In this document: positions 1 through 9,461 of the stretch, piece after piece
How the letters are laid out: each line of letters begins with the position of its first letter
Numbering within the stretch: position 1 is the stretch's first letter
Notes under the pieces: model-generated
The model's database searches: none
The model's input: only the letters and a program-made list of their open reading frames with translations
Told to the model about the DNA's origin: nothing
Origin: Tannerellaceae bacterium
Lineage (GTDB): Bacteria > Bacteroidota > Bacteroidia > Bacteroidales > Tannerellaceae
Assembly (NCBI GenBank): GCA_021204405.1
Contig: JAJPZJ010000002.1
Span: 1-42,352 of the forward strand
DNA length: 42,352 bases
Reading direction: 5' to 3'
Program-made: the position numbers and the translations under genes

Positions 1-2582
1 ACCCTGCCCCTGGTAAACGGAGTACCCGACCCCGGCCTCCTCGCCACCCCATGGGAATACACCGGCACAGCAATTGATAACGGCAACGACTGCCTCAACA
101 CCATCTACGCCATGAAAGGATACACCCCCCACGGACACCCCAACGACGAATACGCCTGGCTCGAACTCACCTGTTCCTACAACGGGCAGCCCGAAGAAGC
201 CTACCGCATCGACTTCCAGCTCACACAAGACGACGGTACCCGCGAACCCATCAGACTCCTCAGGAACCACTCCTACGAAATCAACATCCTCTCCATGACC
301 GGAGAAGCCGGGCTCGAATTCGAAGTCATGCAATGGAACGACTCCGACCTAAGCGACATCATCATCGAAGGACGCTACTACCTCAAAGTAAACCAAAGCA
401 ACTTCGAACTCGACAGGCAAGCCCATGACAAAAACAGCTTCACCAACAAACTCACCATCCAAACCAACTACGAAGAAGGCTGGATCATCGACCACCTCAC
501 CGGACCCGGCGACACAGGAGAAATCAACATAGACAACGGCTGGATACACATAGAACCATCCGACCGCACCGGCCCCCAAAACCAGGAAAAACCATCTCCA
601 TCCTACTCGAAGAAAACACAACCAACGCCCCCCCATAGCGCAGAAATACACCTCCGCGTAGGAAGGCTCATCGACTTCATCATTACCATTACCCAACACA
701 TAAACCGGGAAATAGAACTCCATATCGAAGACCTCGACAGCAACCCCCTCGAAGAACTCATCTTCTACGACTTCTACGGCAACGACCAACCATACGAACA
801 AAAAGCCTTCCGCGTACGCTGGGTACCCTACGGAACCAACAACCAGGGAACACCCTTCACCTGCCAGGTACGTACCACCCTGGTAGGCGACGACTACTTT
901 GACTACAAAGCCGGAACCGAACACATCACCACCGGTACACTCACCGACCCCACCGGCAGGAAAGAATACCTCATCGAACCGGAACCCTTCACCCCGGAAG
1001 AAGTCAGCGAACTCCTCGGCAACCCCTTCCTCCAACACGCCAGTTGGGTCACCTTCACCGTGACCGACCCCGACGACAACACCAAAAGCATCAGCAAAAC
1101 CATCTTCCTCAACCATCAACACATAGCCATCCTCTCCCGGAATTTCCGCCGGCTCTCCTACCTGGGCAGGAAATACGAATTCGAAGTACTTGCCAACACC
1201 CCTTTCATAATAGAAAGTATCGACAACACCGAAGAAGCCTTTGTCAACGGTTCCCATACACCACAAGGATTCACCGGAGGAAATAACATCGTAAAAGGAA
1301 CCACACTGACCTATACCACGCAAACAGCCCATGCCAATCCCACATACATGGACGGCATCGGGCAAGCCGGACACAAAGCAACATTCTACCTGCGTGACCA
1401 ACGAGGGCTCATACCCGGCCTGATCCCCTTCACAGTATCCGCCATATACGACGACCCCAACTGCTACCTCATCAATCCCCGGCAACCGGAACCCATACCC
1501 TACGCATACCTATCCGCAAACTCTTCTGGATACGCGAACGCGAAGCCGGCGACACCACCCTGGACGAACTCCTCCAAAGCAGCAATTGGGAACCCGGTAT
1601 TCTAATGGAAAACTATTACGACCAGACAGGACGCATAGACCATCCGGTAAATGACTACAAAGCAGAACTCTCTAAAACAAGAGCACCCGGCGGGATAAGC
1701 GCCCTGGAAGACATGCTCGAAGTAACCCTACCAGCCCGTCCGGGCGCAGGAGTGAGCGGCAATATAATCGTAGGAGCCAAACGCCCGGGAACATCCACCT
1801 GGCTCTGGACCTGGCACATCTGGCTTACCAACTTCAATCCCGACCTCCATACCTCCGACCGGCTGGAAACAACTGATGGATACTTTATGAAACGAAGTCT
1901 CGGAGCACTGGCAGACGACGAACAACTAAACCCCAACACAACCGGATTCTACTACCAATGGGGACGCAAAGACCCCCTGCATCCCGGCCATATCCCCCAA
2001 AACAGGCAAGCCATACAACCCAACACCCGGAACAACCTCCTGAATGCAATCAATAATCCGGCCACCTACTATACAAGTACATCCGGCCTGAGGGATTGGT
2101 ATACCAGTATGAACCGGGGAGCCTACCAGAATAACTTCCTCTGGGATGATTACGAAGACCATAAAACTCCGTACGACCCCTGCCCGGCCGGTTGGAAAGT
2201 TCCCTACTTCTTACAAAATAGTGAAAACCAGAGTACAGCCTATTCCTTATGGAGTCAAATAACCCTTAATCAAATCATCAGAGACCCCGGAACAAACCAG
2301 CTCCTAGGATATCACCGTAATCGAAGAGATGACTCTTCACCCGATTATATGTTTACACCCGCAGGCGGCCACTACAATTCTGCAGGCGATCTTACATGGT
2401 ATGGTAACACCATTACCGACCCACCAAATGCAAATGGAGTAAGTATGTTTTACAACGCCAATATAGACCCCAACGATCCGACATTAGGATTGTGGGGCGG
2501 AAATAACAGGACCGGCAGCTATGATGAAGAGACAATCGTACAAGCCTCGGCACTCCCAGTACGTTGCATCAAACGCAAATAA
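1..2582 (+). pseudogene. Fimbrillin-like/BACON/FISUMP surface protein, 5' truncated and frameshifted
   Basis: The reading frame is open from base 1, so the start lies outside the window. Visible parts in order: the end of a fimbrillin-like domain (YRIDF, then RNHSYEI), a BACON-like beta-sandwich starting at YYLKVNQ, a repeat domain ending DDPNCYLINP, and a FISUMP-like (Fibrobacter succinogenes major paralogous) C-terminus with YQWGRKDP, YDPCPAGWKVP and LPVRCIKRK. The first frame stops at 1605; the coding sense continues one frame over from about 1510 (IRKLFWIRERE, matching LRKLFWIWEKE in the next gene), so about one base is missing near 1500-1512. An ATG at 1605 opens the second fragment by chance. 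Family members are outer-membrane-anchored surface or fimbrial-type proteins; the ligand is unknown. The coding strand is strikingly C-rich and G/T-poor, as in its downstream paralogue. Confidence 0.75.
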
Positions 2583-2607
2583 TTACTACATAAAATAAAA
2601 TAGCATT

Positions 2608-5600
2608 ATGAAAACAAATAAAAATATACTACATACCATCGGAGTAGCCGCCACCCTGCTGCAACTCTCCCTGGCAGCCTGTACCGACTCCTACGGCGAG
2701 TGGCAGCCAGAACCAGCCACAAGCAGTCCCTTCACACTGGCCCTGGAACTACCCCGGCCCAAAACAACCCAACTCACCACCCGCGCCATGACAGACCAGG
2801 AAGAAAGTGAAATACAGGAAATCACCCTGCTACTCTTCACAGCAGGCACAGGTAATACCGAACTGCTGGAAAGCACCCACTCTATTCCCGGTACAGCCCT
2901 TACCCGCAACTCCGCCAACAACCGCCTCTACACCACCACCGCCACCCTCGAACCAGGCACATACAGCACCTTTATCGTACTGGCCAACAGCGCAGCCATC
3001 TTAGCACAAAACCCGTTGCTGGCCAAAGGTACCCCCCCTCCGCAGCCAGATAGAAGAAGAACTACTCCTGAGCCTCGACGACGGCACCCCGTGGAATGTC
3101 ACCCCGCCCAATTCCCGGCCCTTTCCTATGTGGGGCATCATAGAAGGCGGAAGTACAGGCCTTGTGATTAACAGTACCCCCAAAAACTATAACATAAAAC
3201 TATTCCGGATGCTGGCCTCTATCGACCTCTACATCCAGCAGGAAGACGACCAGGGACAACCCCTTCCCGCATTCCAACTTACCCAGGTACACCTCTGCAA
3301 CTTCTACCGCAACGGCCGGATCATCCCCGATACCACCGGCAATTACCACCCCGGCAGCACCCGGCTACTCATACCCTCCCTACCTGCTGCCACCCGCCGC
3401 CTGACCTACACCACTCCGCTCACCTACAACACCAACCCGGCCGACCCCACAGCCATACCCAATATCGCCATCAAACGCGAAATATTCACCTTCGAACAAC
3501 CCCCCAGCGACGGCAAAGAAAAAAGCGAAGCCCCCTTCCTCATCATAGAAGGCAAATACGAAGACACCGGCTACGATTCCTATTACCGGATTGATTTCGT
3601 AGAACGGCAACATGAACACCCGGCTGACCCACTGGAAGCCACCGATAACTTTCTTCCTTTAATACGCAACTACACCTACAATATCGTAGTAAAAGAAATA
3701 TGCGGCCCCGGCTACCGCACCATCGACGATGCCGCCACCTGCAAACCCTTCAACACCGTAAGCGAAGTATTCCGTTTTGACGACAGCGATAGCGAATCCG
3801 TACAATTTGACGGCAAATACTACCTCTCCGTCAGCCACGATTCAATCGCCTACGACAAAGAACCAGGCGAAAAACTCCTGCTAATAAAAACCGACAGCCC
3901 CCTGGGATGGAAAATAGACAACCTCACCTACAGCGAAGGCGACGGCTCCACCGGATGGCTCACCCTGGATAAAACCAACGGCACACGCGACGAAAGTGGC
4001 GAAGTAAAAGCAACCGTCACCACCTACAACTCTGCCGGCCCCAACCCAACACCCCGCAAAGCCACCTTCACCGTCACCGCCGGCCGGATGGAACACACCA
4101 TACAGGTCACCCAGTCCTACCTCGCCGGTATCTCCCTTGAGATAGTAGACAGCTCCGGCGAGCCACTGACAGAAATCCAGTTCCGCAGCAACCCCCATAA
4201 CAACCCCCTGCCACCATCCGCCGAAAACTTCACCGTCAGATGGAGTGGCCCCAACGGATGCAGGATGGAAGTCATCATGGTAGGCAACCGCGTTTTCCCT
4301 TTTGAAACCAACGGCCCAAACGCCATTTATGAAGGCCGCGAACTCACCTCCGGCGAAGAAAACCATACCTTCACCATCCACCCCACCGCCTTTACCAAAG
4401 AAGATACAGGCCCGGTAAAAGGCAGGCCCTTCCTGCAGGATGGAGCCACCGTAACCTTCAGTGTCAGCAACGGACAGGAAACCATCAGGAAAAACATCTA
4501 CATCCGCCATCAATGCATATCCATCGTCTTCAGGGAACTGGAAGGATTTACCTACATGGGCGACAACGACGACTTTAAAGTCTATTCCAACACCTCCTGG
4601 CGGCTCAAAGCCGTCAACACCGAAGTACCCGGCATTTTCCTGACCGAACAAGGGGTACCTTTCGAGACCATGACAGGTACCTCCGGCGTTTACAATGTAA
4701 CCGAAGGAATTCCGGTAAAATACAAGATCAGTCCCGCCGGCACTTCCCCCCCGAACCTATACCTTCGGCCAATCAGGCCGCAAAATGCACCTTACCTTTG
4801 AAGACACCGAAGGAACCCTTTCCGACCAGACCATCAGCATCATCGCAGCCACCCCCGACCCCAACTGCTACATGGTACAAGCCGGAAGTACCGTAGAAAT
4901 CCCCCTGCGCAAACTATTCTGGATATGGGAAAAAGAACTGGGCGAAGAACTCGACCCACTCAACCCCGCAACCCTCAGCCCAACCCCACAAATCATCTGG
5001 CAAACCACCCCGGGACTCATCCGCAACGCCACCCTGTCCGGAAGCGGCGGAGACTACCGCAACTACACCCTCAACGTCACCACAGGCCCCACACAAGAAG
5101 GCAACGCCCTCATCGCCATCCGGAAAGGCAACAGCACAGACATACTCTGGAACTTCCACATCTGGGTAACCGGTTACGACCCCGATAACGGAGGAAAAGT
5201 ATTCCCCCTCACAGCCAACCACACCTTTATGGACCGGAACCTGGGTTCAAATGGCAACCATACCACCCTCAACGCGGAAGGTAACGGATTCTCTTACCAA
5301 TGGGGACGCAAAGACCCATTCCCGGGTGCCAAACAACTTGTCTGGGAAATAAACCTGGCAAACCCTACAAACCAACGGGAAGTAGTTGACGGCTCAGGCA
5401 GCCCCGTGTATACCACTTTCGAAAATGTAGCCGTAGAAAATAACCTCCGGAACAGCATTCTCCACCCTACCATCTTCTATAATACTAAAGAAATAAATGT
5501 GATGAACGACTGGTATACCACCATATCAGAAAAAAATATCAGAATGACTACCTATGGAAAGACAGGAAAAATAGAAAATCCATGTATGACCCCTGTCCTG

Positions 5601-5943
5601 CCGGCTGGAAAGTTCCCGGAGTGGAAGAGTTCAACCCTTTGGAAACAGGAGTGGCAAACGGAACAATCAGCCCCTCTGAAGTGAATGGAATAAAGCGCAT
5701 CTATACAAAAGGGCCGGATACATGGGAATTCCTGTATGCCGGAAAATAAATGAAACGCTTGTACTCTTTCCCACCGCTGCCGCCTATTTATGGACAAATA
5801 CCTCATCTTTGACGAATGCAGGGGAGTTCCTCATCTACGCCGGCACCCCCGGTTTTGCCGGTTCCTCAACCGAACCCCGGAAAGAAGGAAGTACCATCCG
5901 CTGCATCAAAGACACCCACGCATGGGATCCATCAAATCCATAA
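2608..5943 (+). pseudogene. Fimbrillin-like/BACON/FISUMP lipoprotein, multiply frameshifted
   Basis: Starts with a lipoprotein signal peptide (lipobox LAAC, Cys at residue 25), followed by a fimbrillin-type N-terminal domain (TTRAMTDQEE, then EITLLLF), a fimbrillin tail (RNYTYNIVVKE), a BACON-like domain (YYLSVSHDS to QVTQSY), a repeat domain and a FISUMP-like C-terminus ending STIRCIKD. Restored length is about 1,110 residues. Fragments are 2608-3171, 3128-4801, 4785-5684 and one ending at 5943. Breaks: a C7 run at 3032-3038 (C6 restores the frame), a C7 run at 4746-4752 (C6 restores it), an indel near 5583 before YDPCPAGWK, and A4 at 5743-5746 (A5 restores GKINETL). It lies 25 bases after its paralogue, suggesting one transcript. 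Either a pseudogene, a phase-variable gene caught in the off state, or a region with homopolymer miscalls. Confidence 0.75.
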
Positions 5944-6552
5944 CCGATCACCCCACAACACATATAGGTTTCATCAAGTGATTTAGTTTTTCATTGTTTA
6001 GGTTAGCAGGAGGCCCGCAGCGATGCCCGCCCCCTGCACTCTTTCCATTCCCCCACCCATTCCCAAAACAAACCCACTACCACCACCCCATTCCGGAGGG
6101 AGTTTACAAGCACGCTCCTATTCACCTCCTACGGAGCTAAGGAGAGTGAGGGTAACCCTGATACCTATAGAAAGAGTAACTACAAAGGGGAGTTCCTCAT
6201 CTACGCCGGCACCCCCGGTTTTGCCGGTTCCTCAACCGAACCCCGGAAAGAAGGAAGTACCATCCGCTGCATCAAAGACACCCACGCATGGGATCCATCA
6301 AATCCATAACCGATCACCCCACAACACATATAGGTTTCATCAAGTGATTTAGTTTTTCATTGTTTAGGTTAGCAGGAGGCCCGCAGCGATGCCCGCCCCC
6401 TGCACTCTTTCCATTCCCCCACCCATTCCCAAAACAAACCCACTACCACCACCCCATTCCGGAGGGAGTTTACAAGCACGCTCCTATTCACCTCCTACGG
6501 AGCTAAGGAGAGTGAGGGTAACCCTGATACCTATAGAAAGAGTAACTACAAA
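5821..6552 (+). repeat. Exact 366-bp tandem duplication
   Basis: Copy 1 (5821-6186) and copy 2 (6187-6552) look identical wherever compared. Each copy holds the last 41 codons of the preceding fimbrillin-like gene (GEFLIYAG to the stop) plus about 240 bases of 3' region with an imperfect GCAGGAGG/CCCCCTGC stem. The unit is a multiple of three. The open frames inside the repeat starting MPAPCTLS arise from the 3' region and are probably not genes. Confidence 0.9.
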
Positions 6553-6557
6553 GCAAC

Positions 6558-6884
6558 TTACACTAACAAATGCCCCGTGACATGATTATTCGTAATATAC
6601 CTGATAAAATAAAGATCATCTTCCGGGTGATAAGTAAAAAAGAAATACCAGGTAGTCCGTTTGTTTTTAGGATAGACTACATAATAAAGGTCTTTTCCAT
6701 ACCGGGCATAACGAACCGGAGCATAGTGCTTCTGTTTTAGGTGGATAGTCGTTTCCATATTCCGTATAAGTGAAATTACATACTTACGGGCTGACTCGTG
6801 AAATCCAAAATAGTCTTTCTGATAGAGAGTTTTAACAAGTCCACGAAGATATAGTGTAACGGTTTTGGTATAAATAATTCTCAT
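6558..6884 (-). CDS. Candidate RelE/ParE-like toxin
   Basis: A 108-residue basic and aromatic protein with the C-terminal pattern YARYGKDLYYVVYPKNKR, WYFFFTY and YFIRYITNNHV, which reads like the terminal strands of a RelE/ParE-fold ribonuclease or gyrase toxin. No catalytic residue can be assigned from the sequence alone. Its ATG overlaps the stop of the small upstream gene (ATGA), the usual antitoxin-then-toxin arrangement. It is convergent with the fimbrillin-like cluster and its 366-bp duplication. The name rests on size, pattern and context; it could be an unrelated small conserved protein. Confidence 0.45.
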   Translation of the reverse strand: MRIIYTKTVTLYLRGLVKTLYQKDYFGFHESARKYVISLIRNMETTIHLKQKHYAPVRYARYGKDLYYVVYPKNKRTTWYFFFTYHPEDDLYFIRYITNNHVTGHLLV

Positions 6885-7042
6885 TTCTTCTTAAACAACT
6901 CATCAATATATTGCAGGATATCTTCTAATAATTCATCACCGGTAATGCTATCAGCCAGTTCCTCTTCCATAGGTGGTGGAGAAAACTTCATTTTTACTTC
7001 TCCATACTGTAAAGCAGGTTCCGAAACTCTACAGGCTCCCAT
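6881..7042 (-). CDS. Small acidic protein, candidate antitoxin
   Basis: A 53-residue frame from ATG at 7042 (MGACRVSEPALQYGEVKMKF) with an acidic tail (EEELADSITGDELLEDILQY) and a basic end (FKKK); its stop overlaps the next gene's start by four bases. A further in-register start may exist: ATG at 7074 (MKKEYNHEQKK) enters an A8 run (on the minus strand, 7042-7049), and A9 would fuse it to this frame, giving about 63 residues. The short acidic protein ahead of a basic one is typical of type II toxin-antitoxin pairs. The antitoxin role is inference. Confidence 0.45.
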   Translation of the reverse strand: MGACRVSEPALQYGEVKMKFSPPPMEEELADSITGDELLEDILQYIDELFKKK

Positions 7043-7074
7043 TTTTTTTGTTCATGATTATATTCCTTTTTCAT

Positions 7075-7450
7075 AAGTTAATTGATTTGGATTTGTTAAG
7101 TAGCAAAGATAAAAGTTTTTCGGTAGAAGATATGTTTTTAATAGACAGTTTTATAATACCTTTTCCATAATACGATCTATGGATGCCTTATATCCCGAAG
7201 GGATCGCAGGAGAATCGAAGATCAGCCTTATCCAATAACTGCAGGATGCCCATCCCGTGGCGCTGACGACATTATTGCTCTCCCCGGCTCCGGAGGCAGC
7301 TTAATCTAACACCGGAATATTTTTGGGCAATAAATTCTTTATTTGTTAAAAAATATTAACTTTATTCCGACTTAAAACCCATTTTGAACAGGCGCAGGTA
7401 TAAAAAATGGTTTATTTGTTTGTGTTGACCCAACTAAAAACCGACCACTT
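7075..7450. other. Intergenic region before the HTH genes
   Basis: This is the divergent spacer between the candidate toxin-antitoxin pair and the HTH regulators. I see no convincing gene. It includes the short dyad ATCCCGAAGGGAT near 7191 and an AT-rich stretch from 7316 that probably holds the promoter of the HTH genes. No clear TAnnTTTG element was identified. Confidence 0.4.
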
Positions 7451-8434
7451 ATGGAATATATTCAAATATTAGACAGCTTAAAGTCATATCTTGCTATCCG
7501 GTATAATGATAAAAAGATTTATCAGAAAAAACTGGCAGCAGTCCTTGGCATGAGTATTCCAACGGTCAGACGGAGGCTAGCAGGAGATACATTGTTTACA
7601 TTAGAGGAAATTTCGGTTATCTGCGAGGAACTGAAGATTCCGGTTGAAGAAGTTTTTTACAATTGCAGCCACTGTACCAGGCAGCCACTGGAATTCTTAC
7701 AATATGATTTCAACGGCTATGAAAATGAAAGTAATGAAGTGTTCGACCAGTCGACAGAAATGTTTTTCTACGCCGCCCAGTCTGAATATTCCAAGTTTTA
7801 TATCTCCTGCAATACACTTCCGAACATATTGAACCCCAGTTTTGAATGGTTAGCACGCTTTGCTGCCTTTCAATGGATTTTCTTCGCAAAAGGTTCCGGA
7901 GCTCTGCCCTCCCTTTCGGATATTACCTTAGCCCCACAGTTAAAAGAGCGGTTGGACAGATACCTGTTGGCGGTACGTTGCCTTAAAAAGTCGGTATGCC
8001 TGGTAAGTAATAAGATAATAGAAAACTATATTACTGAAATCCGGCGGTTTTACCTGCTTGGCTATTTAAATAAAGACGATGCCAGGCAACTGGTAGTAGA
8101 TATAGAAGGAGTACTGAAGTTATTTGAACAGGTCTGTATCCATGGCCGTTTAGAGAATGGAAAAGAAATGGAGATTTACTGTCCGGATTTGTTTTTTCCC
8201 AATGATATGTATATCGTGGAAAGTGACCGTATGAATTTCACTGTGTTCCAACCCAACCCGGTAAACCCGATGGTCAGTAAAAGCCCCAACGTATGTTATA
8301 CGGTTACGAAGTGGTTTAACCTGTGGATGTACTCCTCTACACTTATCAGCCAGACCGGTGTACAGATCAGGCAACAATTTATGGAAGAACAATACCAGGC
8401 ACTTAACGAATTTAAGGCTTATATCGGTATGTAA
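7451..8434 (+). CDS. Helix-turn-helix (XRE/BetR-like) regulator
   Basis: A 327-residue protein. Residues about 10-70 form an XRE-like helix-turn-helix (YQKKLAAVLGMSIPTVRRRL, then FTLEEISVICEELKIPVEEV). The remaining 250 residues are an aromatic-rich domain I do not recognise. A paralogue of the same length and layout follows 33 bases downstream, so the two are probably co-transcribed. The target is not known; surface-protein genes upstream are one possibility. The AT-rich leader and ATG at 7451 fit Bacteroidetes starts. Confidence 0.65.
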   Translation: MEYIQILDSLKSYLAIRYNDKKIYQKKLAAVLGMSIPTVRRRLAGDTLFTLEEISVICEELKIPVEEVFYNCSHCTRQPLEFLQYDFNGYENESNEVFDQSTEMFFYAAQSEYSKFYISCNTLPNILNPSFEWLARFAAFQWIFFAKGSGALPSLSDITLAPQLKERLDRYLLAVRCLKKSVCLVSNKIIENYITEIRRFYLLGYLNKDDARQLVVDIEGVLKLFEQVCIHGRLENGKEMEIYCPDLFFPNDMYIVESDRMNFTVFQPNPVNPMVSKSPNVCYTVTKWFNLWMYSSTLISQTGVQIRQQFMEEQYQALNEFKAYIGM

Positions 8435-8467
8435 ATTTCCACATGCCCTACTTTAACTCATAGGAAT

Positions 8468-9461
8468 ATGGATTACCAACAATTAGTAAACACTATTAAA
8501 CACCTCCTGCAGGAAAAATTTCCGGATGAATCCAACAAAGCCCGGCTACTGGCCGGAATATTGAATATAACGGAGTCGTCCGTATACCAGAAATTCAATG
8601 GCGACCGGCAGTTTTCGCTGGAAGAGATAGTTAAAATAGCCCATCTTTTTTCTGTTTCCACCGACACTTTGTTGGGGGAAACTCTCTCTGAGTTTACCCA
8701 TCGGATGGAGCTTACGTTTACCAAAAATATGTCAGAGCATCAAAGAGCCGTTTATATGGAAGAAACTGCCCGCTCCATGCTGGGGCAGATAGCCAAAGCC
8801 GGAACTTCCAGATTTACGGGCGTATGTAAAAACATGCCTTTAGTCAGCTTTTGTTACTTTGAATGGCTCATGAAATTTGCCCGGATGAAATGGCTCTATT
8901 TCCACAACTGTTTAGAGGAGATTGTTCCGCTTAGGGAAATGCCCTATCCCGGCAAATTTGCCAACATGTGGGATATCTACAGGGAAGCATTCAGTTCATT
9001 CCGGCGACTGGTCTTCATCGTAGACGGAGACATTATACGAAATTATCTCCTCGATATACGTTTCTTCCAACATATTAATTATGTGACCCCGGAAGAAGCA
9101 AACCTCCTGCTGGACGACCTTGTACGCTCATTAAAGTCAATGGAAGAGATCTGCCGTGAAGGCCAGACTGCAACCCCCGGACAGGAGATTGCCATTTTTT
9201 TATTCCGACATTGCCCTTTACAATGATATTTATCTGATAGAAAGCACTCCGGCCAACCAGGGCATTCTCTTCACACAGGGTTTTATCCCGATTATCCATA
9301 AAGAACCACACACCTTCAACGTACTGCGGGAATGTGTAGACTCCTGCATACGCTCCTCTAACGCTATTTGCGGCGTGGCCGTGTTAAAACGGAATGCTTT
9401 CTTTGAAGAACAGTACCGGCAGATAGATACCTTCAGGCAAACTATTACCTGTAAAGGATAA
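8468..9461 (+). pseudogene. Second HTH regulator, frameshifted
   Basis: Paralogue of the preceding gene: N-terminal HTH (LLAGILNITESSVYQKFNG, FSLEEIVKIAHLFSVSTDTL) and the same C-terminal domain ending FFEEQYRQIDTF (FMEEQYQALNEF in the paralogue). The frame breaks at a T7 run (9195-9201). T6 would give a continuous protein of about 331 residues joining EIAIF to YSDIALYNDIYLIES. Fragments read 8468-9226 and on to 9461. The 3' end overlaps the convergent pullulanase gene by 17 bases. The break removes only about the last quarter, so a truncated DNA-binding product could still be made. Confidence 0.65.

Noticed and set aside
349-1485. A 378-codon minus-strand open frame
   Set aside because: It lies antisense to the fimbrillin-like gene; composition bias of that gene leaves the reverse frame free of stops. 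The protein is Gly/Val/Phe-rich with no domain. The same holds for 3881-4651 and 4914-5222.
6023-6580. Two open frames starting MPAPCTLS
   Set aside because: They arise from the two copies of the 366-bp duplication downstream of a gene end, are proline-rich by composition and have no homology I recognise.
6973-7170. A 65-codon plus-strand frame
   Set aside because: It overlaps the candidate antitoxin on the other strand and lacks a sensible leader or domain.
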